Source: Bradysia coprophila
Taxonomy: Eukaryota; Arthropoda; Insecta; Diptera; Sciaridae
Length of the DNA: 64,000 nt
Direction of reading: 5' to 3'
NCBI RefSeq assembly: GCF_014529535.1
Contig: NW_023503608.1
Span: 5,940,501 to 6,004,500, forward strand
Each line of letters starts with the position of its first letter. The stretch's first letter is position 1. The notes beneath the pieces are model-generated. The model did no database searches and was not told the DNA's origin. It saw nothing but the letters and a program-made list of their open reading frames with translations. This document shows, in pieces, positions 24,029 through 35,700 of this stretch. The translations under genes were made by a program, and so were the position numbers.

Positions 24029-25239
24029 ATTTAATGCGTCTACTCCCAAAGAAAGATGTTTTTTTTACTCAAGGTCTTACGGCAGAAAAACTTCATGAGC
24101 TATGATTGAAAAGTGTAGGAAATTTTATGAAAAACGTTAAATGTAACCATCATTCTTTGTAGGCAATATAAGATATAAGTCATTCTCAACAAATTTCTGA
24201 ATATTTTTTTAAATTCACTATTCCAACAATCAAACAAAATATGTTAAAACTCCCATACGAGTGTGAAGTTTGCGGCCAGAGCGAAGCGAGGGCAGTAATT
24301 CTCACGAGTCGTAATAATTTTATGATATATTATATTCGACCAATAGAAAAATTCAAATTTACCGATAAAAAATAATAAAATACCGATAGAAATGTGGTAC
24401 ATGTCGCTGGCACCTCTTCAGTAAATCAGTAAAAAGTAAAAAAAGTCTTTCCTTCAGCCTTTGTCGATTTTGGAAATATAAAGCGAATTCATCCTTTTAC
24501 AAAATGCAACGAGAAGGCGTTTTGTTCGTTCCAAGGGAATTCATCCTTCTACAAAATGTAATGAGAAGACGTTTTGTTCGTTCCTAGGGAAATTCATCCT
24601 TCTACGAAATGTAACTTAAAGACGTTTTGTCAATTCCTCACTCTTGTCGTTTTCTGAATCGACAAAAGTGAAAAAACGAAAAAAAAAATTAATTAATTTA
24701 TCGGTCGTTTATTACCATCCACATTTTATTCTCGATTGATGGTTTTGCAAAATACCGAGGGACTTCCTTTTTGTACAAAACTGTAAGAGAAGAACATCTA
24801 TCGGTTTTTTTTTAAATTTTTTACCAAAGTGAAAGAGTCCTCTCATCGTTCCATATTTGTAAAACTTCGCATCTACTCTGATTAAATTTGACAAAATGGC
24901 AATCAAACAGAATAATAGATAGCTCATACGAGTGGGAAGTTTGCGGCCAGAGCGAAGCGAGGGCCGTAATTCACACGAGTCGCATTTTATTTACGATTTG
25001 TGGTTGATTGAAAATCTTGCTGCAAATTTATAAGAAAAATGAGAACTCAAAAAATTGCCAGTCAAGGGACCTGACCCGCCCAAAAAGTGGGACCTAGTTT
25101 ATATAAGTTGCTAATTGCTAATTTTTATGTTGCTAACAATAGTTGTCTTAGTTCAATGACGTAAGACGCGCATTCAGGGCACCATTTGGGCCTATTGTAC
25201 TCACTATTTTGGCAAGCCTCGACTTCTTCGTGACAAGTG

Positions 25240-25625
25240 TGTATAACCTATCAGTGTGGAGCCAGTTGTAGAACTGTTTTGTGAATGTGACTGTGTGTTG
25301 GTTTGATTTTACAATATATTCTCGGTGAACATAAAACAGTAATTCAAACTTTTATATCGTGCCTTCTTCGATTGCTCAAACATTTTTCTAGGGTGGAACA
25401 AAAACTTTGACTGTTCAATGTAGGACATAACTTCACAAGTTATTTTTAAGAATCGACGCAAAACATTATTCTAAGCGAAAAAGTGCTCTACAGTTGTACG
25501 GCTCTAAAATGCGCCGATTATTTTACATACTGGTGGAATCGAAAGTCAAAGTAAATTCGTTCAACTAATAAAAGAATTTATGTGGACCCTACTAACCAAC
25601 GTTTAGTTTATAAATATTAAAATGG
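25240..25625 (+). pseudogene. Decayed duplicate of the Plekhm1 3' end
   Basis: Text starting GTGTGGAGCCAGTTGTAGAA parallels the last Plekhm1 codons (18602 onward). It continues with GTTTGATTTTACAATATAT, GGTGAACATAAAAC, AAACTTTTATATCGTGC and, near 25490-25615, GTGCTCTACAG, AAAATGCGCCGATTA and CTAACCAACGTTTAGTTTATA, matching 18770-19450. Only the 3' end of the coding region is represented and the frame is lost, so it is a non-functional fragment of a segmental duplication. Confidence 0.75.
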
Positions 25626-25706
25626 TTATTTATGGCATGCTGTGTGTAATAATGCACATACATATCATAATGAAGTACTTTACAATTGATGTCATAAATA
25701 ACCATT
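25624..25706. repeat. Short inverted repeat
   Basis: AATGGTTATTTATGGCAT at 25620-25640 pairs with ATGTCATAAATAACCATT at 25689-25706. A related right arm (CTCGATGTCATAAATAACTATT) occurs alone at 3840-3862. Confidence 0.6.
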
Positions 25707-26404
25707 ATGTACTAGCGCGATCAAAGTCTGTAAGTAAAGACATTCTTATATATGTATAGCTTTACGCACTAGTGCGTAAAAGTGACGTGGATGTCACTAC
25801 AGTACATAAAATTTGTCCTAACTTGGACCAAAACATGGAATTTCGTGTATATAATGCCTTCGACTCGTTGGCTAAATAATCCTATTAGCATGCGGTACGA
25901 GTAAAATCTACTCTTACTATAATTTTTGACTTCTGTATCTGAGGCTTTTTATTTGAATTCAGTTCTAGTGTCTGGTTGTATTGCATTGAGTTCTCCCAAT
26001 TCATCTTAGAAACGGAAAAGTCAAGTCCTGTGCATATTTCCAAAACAACTGATATCATTTTAGGTGACGCATTCTGTGGTTGTAATTTTGTAAAAAAATT
26101 CAGAAAGTAAATTTTAAAAAAAAATACGTCAGAAGTGGCAGACAATTCTGCTTTTAGACTAAGCCTTGATCTCCACTTACTCCGTCTACGCTTCGTTTCC
26201 TCTCTGTTTACTCTTAAAACATCAAAAACGGGCGTAGTTTAGGTAAACGGAGGCAAAACGGTTTAATTGGGAATCAAGCATAATATAAGCAAGCACTCAA
26301 GGCACTCAAGGATGACAATAACAATGTATGGTTTTGTTTCGTTAATGAGTTTCTGGAGTTTCTTGTTTTAGTTTCTGTGGTAATTTTTTTTTTTTATTTC
26401 ACCG

Positions 26405-28202
26405 CCCAATTCAAAAGTACATGCGTAGGATAATTATGAACTATAAATGATTGACTTGTCCTTCAATGCTCGTAAGAATATGAACTTCACTTTACTGAGT
26501 ATCGCATTTAAGATCGCAGCAGTAGCATGTTCCTTGTATTAGAGCCAATGGAGCTTCAAACGACCATCGGCAGTTGAACGAGCCCATATTCTTACATTCA
26601 CGGTCTCGAACGTCCCATGTGTTGTGCCAGCATGACGATTTGCAAGGAGTATTCAAATAATAATCACAGGTGAATAGTGGACCACATGAACTTCCGATCT
26701 CATCATCTGTTTGCTCTGCTGTCATTGCTTTCGAACCATCACAATTCGGATCATTCGAAACGAAATAGAAGATTGCAGCAATTAAGGTGGTAGAAAGGAT
26801 GATGATGATTAAGTAAAGTATGAATTTTTTGGCCCGGAAGTGGTTAGCCCGATTGTTCTTTTGCCGTTCATTTGTCCCGATGATGAGTGGGACATCGTCT
26901 GATTCGTCAGGAGTCCAAACATATTCTTTAAGAAAAAATTAGGAGTTTTAATAACTTGTACATACGAGATACATGGTTAGATAAGTAAAGGCAAAGCTTA
27001 AGTGAACGCAAATGGTTTTGGAAAATATTATTCCTATATCGGAAAATATAAATGTTTTCGTTGTGTAATCGCTTAACGGAAGATTAGTGGATTTTAAACA
27101 AAATTATGAGTGTATAAAGAACGAAAGAAGCAAGAATATTTTGATTTCTTATAAACGAATTTCCGTCGATAAAGCTAGTGGCATGTTACTAGAATTCTTA
27201 AATTGAGTCTCGTCAAAACAAAAAATTTCTCAGATTTTATTTGCGACCAGAAAATGCTAAAACAACCGTTTCTGAGGAAGACATCAATGACGCATTTTCG
27301 GCCGCAACCATAACAAAATATTTGACTAAATTTTTTTACAAACGAATATAATACTTCACACACTCATTAATAAAATAAACCATTCATCGAATAATTGGAG
27401 CAGTCTACCATTTTACCAGACGACAATTTATAATTTAAATTAAAACATTTTTCAAATTCATAGTTTTTCTGAAGGTGTAGGCTTACCAGTAGATTTTTCC
27501 GACGCCATCGTTAGGTTTCGAACTCAACTGAACAAGTGCAATATCAAGAGGTCACACTTGCGAAATGACAATATTTTTCTATAAACGCTTTATCGAAATA
27601 AATACGTTTTGTTATTTAACGCTATCTAATCGACCAACGGATTAGAAAAAGTGAAAATAGGTAAACAAAAACCACGAAAATTCAATACATTATACATTAC
27701 TTAGGAACGAATGCTGGAAATGGTACTTCTTTTTTGGAGTTAATGATCTGAGAAGAAACCGAGGTCGACAAACACACATAAAGTCATTTTAAGTCGAAAC
27801 AGCAATCTATCTAATGTACCATTTAGCATTTAATATCGTAATGCACACATAGCAGATTAAATTTTGTTCGAATGTTATCTGTAATCTTTATGTTCACGTA
27901 ACGTTTCTATCATAATGACTCATTTTCTTAAGAGACCTTTATTATCATATTTGTGAATCATATGGACATTGTTCAGCGAATGAGGAATTTGTGGAATTCG
28001 TCACTCGTTTCTGTGCAACTGGTGTAAGCAACACAACAACTGGAGGCCCTAACACCATTCCTTCAGCCAAACAACATATGGTTATTTGTATCACAATTTT
28101 TAGTAGGACAACTTTAGCTTGATCATACAACACACAAAGATAAAGTACACTTTGAACAAATCTAACTCAAATGTAATTTAAAAAGTTTTAAGGATTGAGA
28201 GA
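26405..28202. repeat. Duplicated block containing Cys-rich gene, copy B
   Basis: Direct duplicate of 21265-23222. Relative to copy A it has an additional ~150 bp near 27965-28125. Confidence 0.75.
26492..27508 (-). CDS. Cysteine-rich one-pass membrane protein, paralog 2
   Basis: Function unknown. Exons 27508-27487 (ATG at 27508; MASEKST plus 1 nt; donor GTAAGC) and 26925-26492 (acceptor TTAAAG) join in phase to give 151 aa. The architecture matches paralog 1: a polar N-terminus (EYVWTPDESDDVPLIIGTNE), basic residues (KNNRANHFRAKK), one membrane segment (FILYLIIIILSTTLIAAIFY) and the same ten-cysteine domain. All cysteine positions are conserved between the paralogs, while the juxtamembrane linker differs and is three residues shorter around MTAEQTDDEIG. 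That pattern suggests both copies encode folded products under constraint. Same strand and spacing as the duplicated block, 3.9 kb from paralog 1 exon 1. Confidence 0.82.
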
Positions 28203-29009
28203 AATAATTTTATCTGCACCGATAACCGTTTATTTCATCAAAGAAGTATTTTTTTCAGCCTCAGCATGTAAAATATTTTATGAAAAATGAAAAGTCACGC
28301 TTTCGGCTTCGCCTCGGATCTACAACATATACTGTTCGAACGAACATAGGAGCTAGTTTTACACTTGCTGCTGAAAAGGCAAAAATGTAATTTTATCCTC
28401 CAGTATCATGTAATGTTTTATTGCATTTTGGCGTGAATATATCAACATTAAATGCTGTTTTTCAGGGTTTTTCATAATGTGCGACAAGTCCAACATTATT
28501 ATGACCATAAGTTGATCATTACGCGAATATAATATGCTACCCATGACATGGCACGCATAACACTCTCAGAGTACACAGACACTCGTTATGTGCAATTTAT
28601 CACATACACCCTTGTCACTATCAGTGTCGGCAAGCCTCGACTTCTTCGTGACAAGTGAGTAATATATAATTACTCGAGTTATTAACTCTCCATATACACT
28701 GGCCATATAACATAATGTACTATTATTCAAAAACTTGAGGTAACGTTTTGGCTCCATGCAGTAAAGTCAACTTTACCTCACGTTTTTGAATAAAAAATAG
28801 TACTCACATCCCACACTAATAACAAATATATTAGCTGTAGTAAGCGTATGTTTAGATGCCAATTTTTGTGTTGTTAACAATAGTTGTCTTACTTCAATAA
28901 AATGAGACGCGTATGGATTGTCCTCACTATTTTGTTTGAGATAGATATTCGCTGTTATGTGGGACATTCACTAACTAATGACGTAGCTCAGGATGTCCTT
29001 GAAAAGATC

Positions 29010-29150
29010 TATTTCATACCTAGGACCCGAAATCTGTCAGATATGAAAAATTTTATTCGTACCACGGACTAAAAGTCTTTTTTAGCGTATTCGATTCCAG
29101 ACTTCACCTTCGGCTCTCACACGCTAAAAAAGGCTTTTAGTCCTAGGTAC
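29010..29150. repeat. ~140-bp hairpin
   Basis: ATTTCATACCTAGGAC near 29010 pairs with GTCCTAGGTACGAAAT near 29150. Inside, ACTAAAAGTCTTTTTTAGCGT pairs with ACGCTAAAAAAGGCTTTTAGT around a loop at 29090-29110. Confidence 0.65.
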
Positions 29151-30246
29151 GAAATATACCATCACTTCAGGGGATGTTAAGAAGTTACATTCCCTACAAA
29201 TGGTAGATTTGCGAGAAATTAATTTGTTGTTTCATCATTTCTCGGAACAATATTGATGATATACCCTTGCTCTGCGAAATATTGAAAAGTAAAACGATGG
29301 AATTGAAAGTTATGATGACGAATAACACCACCCCACAACCAAAAAGTTGCACGGTGTCACAATCAATGTGACACTACAGGTGCATCATGGATACCTCATT
29401 AAGCACTGCTTATTATAAAATACAAATTATCATCGACAGAAAAATTCTTTTGCTGAGTTTTTATTCAGATAATTGGCACCCCCATTCTTGTTTCGTTCTT
29501 TTTTGTTGTTGTTGCTTGTATTCCGATTTTTATCGTATTTCATTTATACAACTTGTTCAATGCATTATAATGATTACCCATTTGCGTAACAAAACGAAAA
29601 AAAATTGTAACGATGTTCTTTATCATTAGTTATAATTTGCAACACCTGAGAGTTGTATAAGAGTGGTGATGGAAAAAAATGTGTCAAGTTATTGTTCAAT
29701 AAGTTTTACAATGAAGTACAGAAACGACATTTCACTACTGTGAGTATAAATTAATATATTTCATTTTGATTTTCAGCAAGAGTATCTGAAGAAATTTGTA
29801 GACATGGCTATGGCCTGTATCTTTTGTCTAGTTGGTTAAATTCTTCTGAGACATTTGACTATTAATGGGTCACTTTCATTACTTATTTCCAACATTTGAG
29901 AAAATAGTGTTCGTAACGCTTTGTGAGTTAACTTCTCTCAGACGGCAAGAATCTGTTCTGTTTATCTAAATGTTTTCAATAAATAAGAGGAAAATCTTTT
30001 ACTTCAATTGTATAAACTTTTGTTTTCATACAAAATCGCACTAGCCAGTGTTTATTTATCTTTTTTTTTTTAACCGCTGTCGATAACTGGTCACATATAT
30101 TTGAGTATCAAACCTTCGCAACGTTCCGCAGAAGTCTGAGAAAAATAGGAAGTCACCTTTTTAACGTTTATAATGCAAGAATGAAATTCGATATCCCGTT
30201 GCTATACATACAAATACTTAATGTAATTGCATGTATGTATAATAAC

Positions 30247-30528
30247 CACGGTGAGCTTGAAAAAAATTTTATTCGACCTCTCGTGGACATGAAATGTTTC
30301 TAGTGGTTTTTGTAGAGGTATATTTTTGTGATCAAATGAGTCACCAGTAGGGTCCAAAAAGTCTTCGAAGCTCCCAAAAAAATGAAAAATCGATCTAATT
30401 AAAAATTTTCCCATCGAAATATTTTCTTGTTATGTTATTCTTATTTGTGGTGCCGCCCTCTATAAAAACCACTAAAAACATTTCATGTCCACGAGAGGTC
30501 GAATAAAAAAAAATTCAAGCTCACCGTG
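30247..30528. mobile_element. MITE with CACGGTGAGCTTGA ends
   Basis: Inverted repeats of about 65 bp start CACGGTGAGCTTGAA at both ends (left 30247, right 30528) and extend through CGACCTCTCGTGGACATGAA. They are flanked by TAAC at 30243-30246 and 30529-30532, a likely 4-bp target duplication. A lone end of the same family, CACGGTGAGCTTGATTTTTTT, is at 63159. Confidence 0.8.
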
Positions 30529-30615
30529 TAACGTCAATATCGCATGTGGACCAAGTTGAATGATAAACGTTGAATAGGTTGGACTTCTACAGGTTCCTTG
30601 TTCCTTGACAAATCT

Positions 30616-31132
30616 CGAGGGGTGACGCACTTCCATTTAATCCATTTAATCCATTAAATCCATTTAATCCATTTAATCCAAAAAAAATTTTTTTGTTTTA
30701 CCGAAATAATTAGGCTACCCACCTGAAAAATTTGTAAAGTAATTGCGAAAAATAGATTTGCACGATCACCAGCTCGTTTAAGCTCTCGTGAGGTAAAGGA
30801 TTTTTTTTTGTTAAAAATGGTATTAAATTTATTTAATCCATTTAATCCATTTAATCCACTTTACACCAAAAACTCCTAAAAGTGGATTTTTTTCTCTTTT
30901 TTACATTGTAGTATGAGTTGTAGTACGTGGTTTGATCAAAATCAACAATTTTTAAGACTTTTACAGTATTTTGTAAAATGAAGTTTTTTCGTATTTAATC
31001 CATTTAATCCAATTTTTATTCCATTTAATCCATTAAATCCATTTAATCCATTTAATCCATTTAATCCATTAAATCCATTTAATACCATTTAATCCATTTA
31101 ATCCATTTAATCTAGAAGTGAGTTACCCCTCG
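30616..31132. mobile_element. Element with CGAGGGGT ends filled with ATTTAATCC repeats
   Basis: Inverted ends CGAGGGGTGACGCACTTC (30616) and CGAGGGGTAACTCACTTC (inverted, ending 31132) are flanked by an exact 8-bp duplication, ACAAATCT, at 30608-30615 and 31133-31140. Next to each end is an array of the 9-mer CATTTAATC with occasional 8-bp units, and a further cluster lies at 30825-30860. Unlike the palindromic elements at 9.07 and 15.01 kb, both arrays run in the same direction. No coding capacity. Confidence 0.85.
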
Positions 31133-32179
31133 ACAAATCTCCATTTAGAATCATTATCTTCCGTATATTCCGTATGTATGAAGATATACTCGATATACTG
31201 GATATACGAGAGTATATCGAGTATAAATAAAATGAAAGGAATTCCCCTGGTGACACACAATTGCGTCAACGGCTGCGAAGTTTATATGTAAAATGGAACT
31301 TAACAAAATCAAAATTCTGAATTTTCGAGAAAAATATTTTCTTCAAGTTGATTTCTCACACTATCTTTTTATAAAATTTGGCTATTCCGACAATCTGAAT
31401 ATAAAATTTGGTGTCACCCGCCTTCGTGCTTGTCTTAACCTGTTCTTTCAGAACTTTGCCTAATTTAACCATGGACGGTTAATAAATTCGTATCTTGATT
31501 CAAATGCATGCATCGATTGATATTTTCATAAAATGGAAGTAGAAAAAACAATGAAAGAACGAAAATGATAATCTGTCAAATGCACAAGAACTTTTTTTAA
31601 ATCGATTTCAGTTAAAGGTTGAATATTCTATCAATTCAAACAAGCTATCAATTACATGAACATATCTACAAAATGTACATAATACACTTAGCAAATTCTT
31701 TATTGTCTTCATTCAGAGATAATCGAGATCCGTATATTTATTTGACATTTATTGGAAATGTTTGTTTGAACAAAATTTTACATTCGAAAATGGGGGGATG
31801 ATGATAAGTATATGAATACATCCTTTTTTGAAATAATCATTTTTCAATAGTTATAAGTTGGAGGGTAAATTGCTGTTGTGCCGGTGTATTTGTTGAGTAG
31901 ACAGTGATTTTCTACTGTTCAAAGTAGCAAAAGTAGAAAATGTATTTATCTTTCAAAACTATGAAGAGCTCTAAAGCAGTACTCCTATTTATAGTGCTGC
32001 TCATAAGTTACGCATTTTAAATAGACTTTTCTGATGCATGTAAAATGGAACATTTCTAATGGACTGTCTTCTACCCAAGTAACAATTTTTGGTAGTTTTA
32101 CCTGTTTGCAACCGTAATAAACGGGAAGTATTTCAATTTTGAAGAGTAGAACAACCATTAGGCAACTACAATACAAGCT

Positions 32180-32580
32180 TTAAATCCTTGTTCAACTATA
32201 TATTTACCGTCAAACTACTGATAAACTACCGTTGTTACTTTTTATTGAGTCGCAAAGTACCGTTGAACTAGAGTATTATTACCGTGGTACCACTGTTATA
32301 CTACCGTCTAACTAGCGTCATGTCACCGTCGTACAAACTTTGGACTACAATTGGACTAACGGACATAACAATGTTTGACTAGCGTCTTATTACCGTGGTA
32401 CAACTGGCATACTACCATAATAGTAAACGTTATACCACTGTTGAACTACCGTTGAACTATCGTCATATCACCGTATAAATAACGTCTGTCTACCTTTTAG
32501 CTAGCGTCATACTACTGTTAAACTACAGTAGACTATCGTCATTCTACCGCCGTACCTGTGTCCAAACAACCTCGTACTAT
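32180..32580. repeat. Left subterminal motif array of the transposon
   Basis: Roughly twenty degenerate copies of CTACCGTTGAAC / TACCGTCATACTACCG, spaced 15-25 bp, occupy the 400 bp inside the left terminus. Such arrays usually serve as binding sites for element-encoded proteins; that role is inference here. Confidence 0.75.
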
Positions 32581-32786
32581 AGTGTAGTATCAGCAGCACC
32601 AGCTTTTCCAATCACTAATCTCGTCATTCCAAAATATTTTAAACGCACTTTTAGTTTTTTTCCAATTTATTGAAGAAGAAAAAACGAAAGAACTGAAGCA
32701 AGTAACAGAAAAAGTAAAATTTAACTCACAACAGAAAACCAAAAATGAAAAAAGTAAAAGGAAATTATTGATTCGACCAATCTTGT

Positions 32787-35700
32787 CTACCAATCTTGCT
32801 CGTCACTATTATCATCGGTCTGGTCATCATCATCATCGTCGTCGTCATCATCGTTGGCGTTGCGGGATTCACCTCTACGTTGTGGATATGTGTATGTTAC
32901 AGTCCGCTGACGACTTTTCGCGTGTTTTAGCCAGTCAGCCATATAACTTTGGTATTGATCCCTTTTGTATTTTTTGAAGTGAGCAGCGATGACTCCGAAA
33001 ATGAAATTGTTGATTGATGTTAGTTTTTTGAAGGCCTGTTTTTCTGACGTCCCATTCCAGCAGTAGTGCTCGAGCACACTGTCCAGAAACAGATATTTCA
33101 TTATCAGGCGAATGGTCTTTTTCGGCTTTTTAGTGATAAATTCATCAGCTCGAGATTTCTGGAGGAATAAAATAGATATCTCCCGTCAGAATATTTTTGA
33201 AATAAAAATTCCATTTTGGTTAGGACCAATTTTTCATTAGTTCCCTAATGCATTAAGCTCGGATGGTATTTAAGAGAATTCAGAATTCAACATTCTTACT
33301 GAAATTTAAAGAATTTTCGGGAATGTAAATACCAAAAATAGGTACTGGCCTCGGTTCATTCCTGTGATTTTACCTTTTTAACCTTGCACTTTTGGAGGGC
33401 TTGGTGGAGTATAAGTTGTAAGAAAATTGGTTATTACCAATCGTAGTTTAAGGTCCAGGTTCGTTCTTAAATTCCACTCTAATTTTTCAACTCCCCGCAG
33501 ACGCCGAACTGGAAAATTCTCATCCAAATCTTCAAAGTCATCTTCAACAATAGGGACTGGGTTTACGGGATGTACCTCAGGCCGGACAGGTTCCAGATCT
33601 TTCTTTTGTCCCAGATTTGGATTACGACCTTGTGTTTGGAACAAATCATTAACAAGATTGTCATGTTTTACAATCATTTTAGCCTCAAATAAGACTTGTC
33701 GCTCTTCCTGTTTCTTTTGTGCGTTCTTCAACTCATTCAGACTTCTTAACACAGTTTCTTCAAAGGTGGCACTGCGATGCATGTTAGACGAGGAACCCTG
33801 TGTTATTAAATCATTTTCGAGTATGATGGGATTGGACGTAGCTTGATCTGTAAACATAATGACAGAACGAATTAATATACATATCGGCACAACTATAAAA
33901 CTATATAACCGATCTTCGTGTTGGTAGACACGTATTCCGATCCTCGGGAAAACAGAACATTCCGCGTATTTGTATGAACCTCGACTGGCGTACTCGAGAA
34001 CTGAGTATCAATTTTAACGCTATTACACTCGGCTTCGTTTTCGAATCCAAAGGATAACGGAGAATTCTGCACACTCGTCTGTACTTCGTATGGCGTACTT
34101 GAAAACTGAGTACCTTTGTAAATTTCAATGTTAGCCTTAATTACACAAAATTCGTTCAATTACTTAATTCAATGAGGAAGTTCTGAAAGAATAGTTGAAG
34201 ACACTACGCTAAATTTCTTACATGCTTCAGGGAGGAAGCAAGTGAATTTTAGTATTTTTCTCGTAATTCTCAAATGCAAGTTTTTTTGATATCTTGTTTG
34301 GACGATTGAAATTATATTAGGCCATTTGGCATGCAACAAGAAAAACTGTCTAAAATCTATTTTCCAAACAAGATACACAAATAACTATTCCACAAGAGAC
34401 TATTTAGTACTATTGTTGAGACTCTTTTACCCAGAAAATTAAGAAAAAGAAGAGTTTCTGTCAGTTTCTTTTGACAATTCATTAGATTATTTTGATTTTT
34501 GTGAATTTTATCAGTGCTTGATGTAAATAACGATGTTTCGCTGATTCAATGATGTATCTATTTGTATGAAAATATCTAGCTTTCAAGAGGCTAGAACCGA
34601 CTATGCAGTTTAAGTAGACGAAGAACTTTTTATAAGTGGTTTTTTGAGCCAGTACAAGAATGTGTTTACAGAATATTACACTACACATTACGCTACAATG
34701 TACCTTTTCTGCCGTATGTGGGCAAGGCGTCACTATCCAATTTCTCTGGTTTGCCCGACTTTCCTCCGTATCCACCGTTTCCACGTACCAGTACCTCTTT
34801 TTGATGAGCATTTCCTTCCGAAGATATACCATTTAGCTTCTCATACTCTCCCTTTGTTATGGTAGAACTTGGAGCCGAGGACTTCTCTATAAAGTCATTC
34901 GAAAATGAATAACGTACGCAAATTCGAGAAAAAACTAATTCCCAGACTTACTTCCAGATTTTAAATAGTTTGTATACCGGGGAGTTGTTGCGGCCTTTGA
35001 AGCTAAAAGTATGTACGTTATAAAGGTAAATGTGAACATAGGATGTAGGACGGTAATTACGTGCGGATTTCAAAGATTTCTTTAAAATTTGATTCTTCTT
35101 TTGTCCAGTAGCTAATACCCTATTAGGAACTGGTAAAATGATTAGACATTTCAAATTACTGTTTACGGTTTATGTAGGGAATTACTGTGGATTTTAGGTT
35201 TTTGAAAGCACTGTCTATGATACTTGCTTGCTTGCTTATCATCAACATTCAACGCAGTTTTCTTGTTTCCTTCCTCTGAAGCGCAATAGTAAACGAGAAA
35301 AATATGAATCAAATCCCAAAATTAAAAAAGTAAAAAATTTAATTCTGTGTGAAGCACAGAGCGGAAGTAGCTACGAATTGCTTCAGGACATTTTTTTTCA
35401 TTTTGGTCACAGTACCTTCATTGATTTTGTTAATCGCCTCGTTCACATCGATTAAATCAGAGAGGTTGGCATTGACTGGATGGTCTCGCTTCAATTTTTT
35501 TCTTTCATTCTCTTCCCGGAATGAATTCGAATCCCTGTGTTTCGAATACATTTCCTCCACCTCTAGTGCTTCCTTAAATGTTTCTAAATTGTTTTAACAT
35601 AGATTAGGTCTTATGAGTCGTGGGGTAATTTGGCACACGGTGCTAAAAGAACGCATTTTTCAACTATGTAAAAGGTGAACTCGCACACGATTTTTCAATA

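Larger units (their letters stand above)
19455..25097. mobile_element. Possible composite element with inverted ends
   Basis: The left end (19455: CTAGGCCACACCTTTTGGGCGGGTCAGGTCCCTTGACTG) and the right end (25097, reading leftward on the minus strand: CTAGGTCCCACTTTTTGGGCGGGTCAGGTCCCTTGACTG) are inverted copies. Both flanks carry TTTATATAA, which may be a target duplication. Further inside, a GCGAAGCGAGGGC motif with ACGAGTCG recurs at 24250-24310 and 24930-24985, and inverted at 19757-19805. The interval includes the first cysteine-rich membrane protein gene. No transposase was found. Whether this is one 5.6-kb unit or two separate insertions of the same short element in opposite orientation is open. 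Confidence 0.45.
28203..32071. other. Gene-free repeat-rich region
   Basis: No gene is supportable. It holds a segment shared with 25.1-25.26 kb (GGCAAGCCTCGACTTCTTCGTGACAAGTG at 28630, and AACAATAGTTGTCTTA at 28875), hairpins at 28719-28803 and 29010-29150, and elements at 30247-30528 and 30616-31132. A small open frame at 28902-29072 starts with a hydrophobic stretch but has no other support. Confidence 0.55.

Noticed and set aside
27945..28133. Small minus-strand frame with a hydrophobic start near Cys-rich paralog 2
   Set aside because: It lies in a ~150-bp section not present in the other duplicated block and has no splice or family support.
28902..29072. Small plus-strand frame starting MRRVWIVLTILFE, signal-peptide-like
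   Set aside because: It runs into a hairpin repeat, and the related segment at 25.17 kb does not keep the frame.
33427..33846. 139-codon plus-strand frame
   Set aside because: Antisense shadow of exon 6 of the DUF4806-type gene; arginine/serine-rich as expected of an antisense reading.
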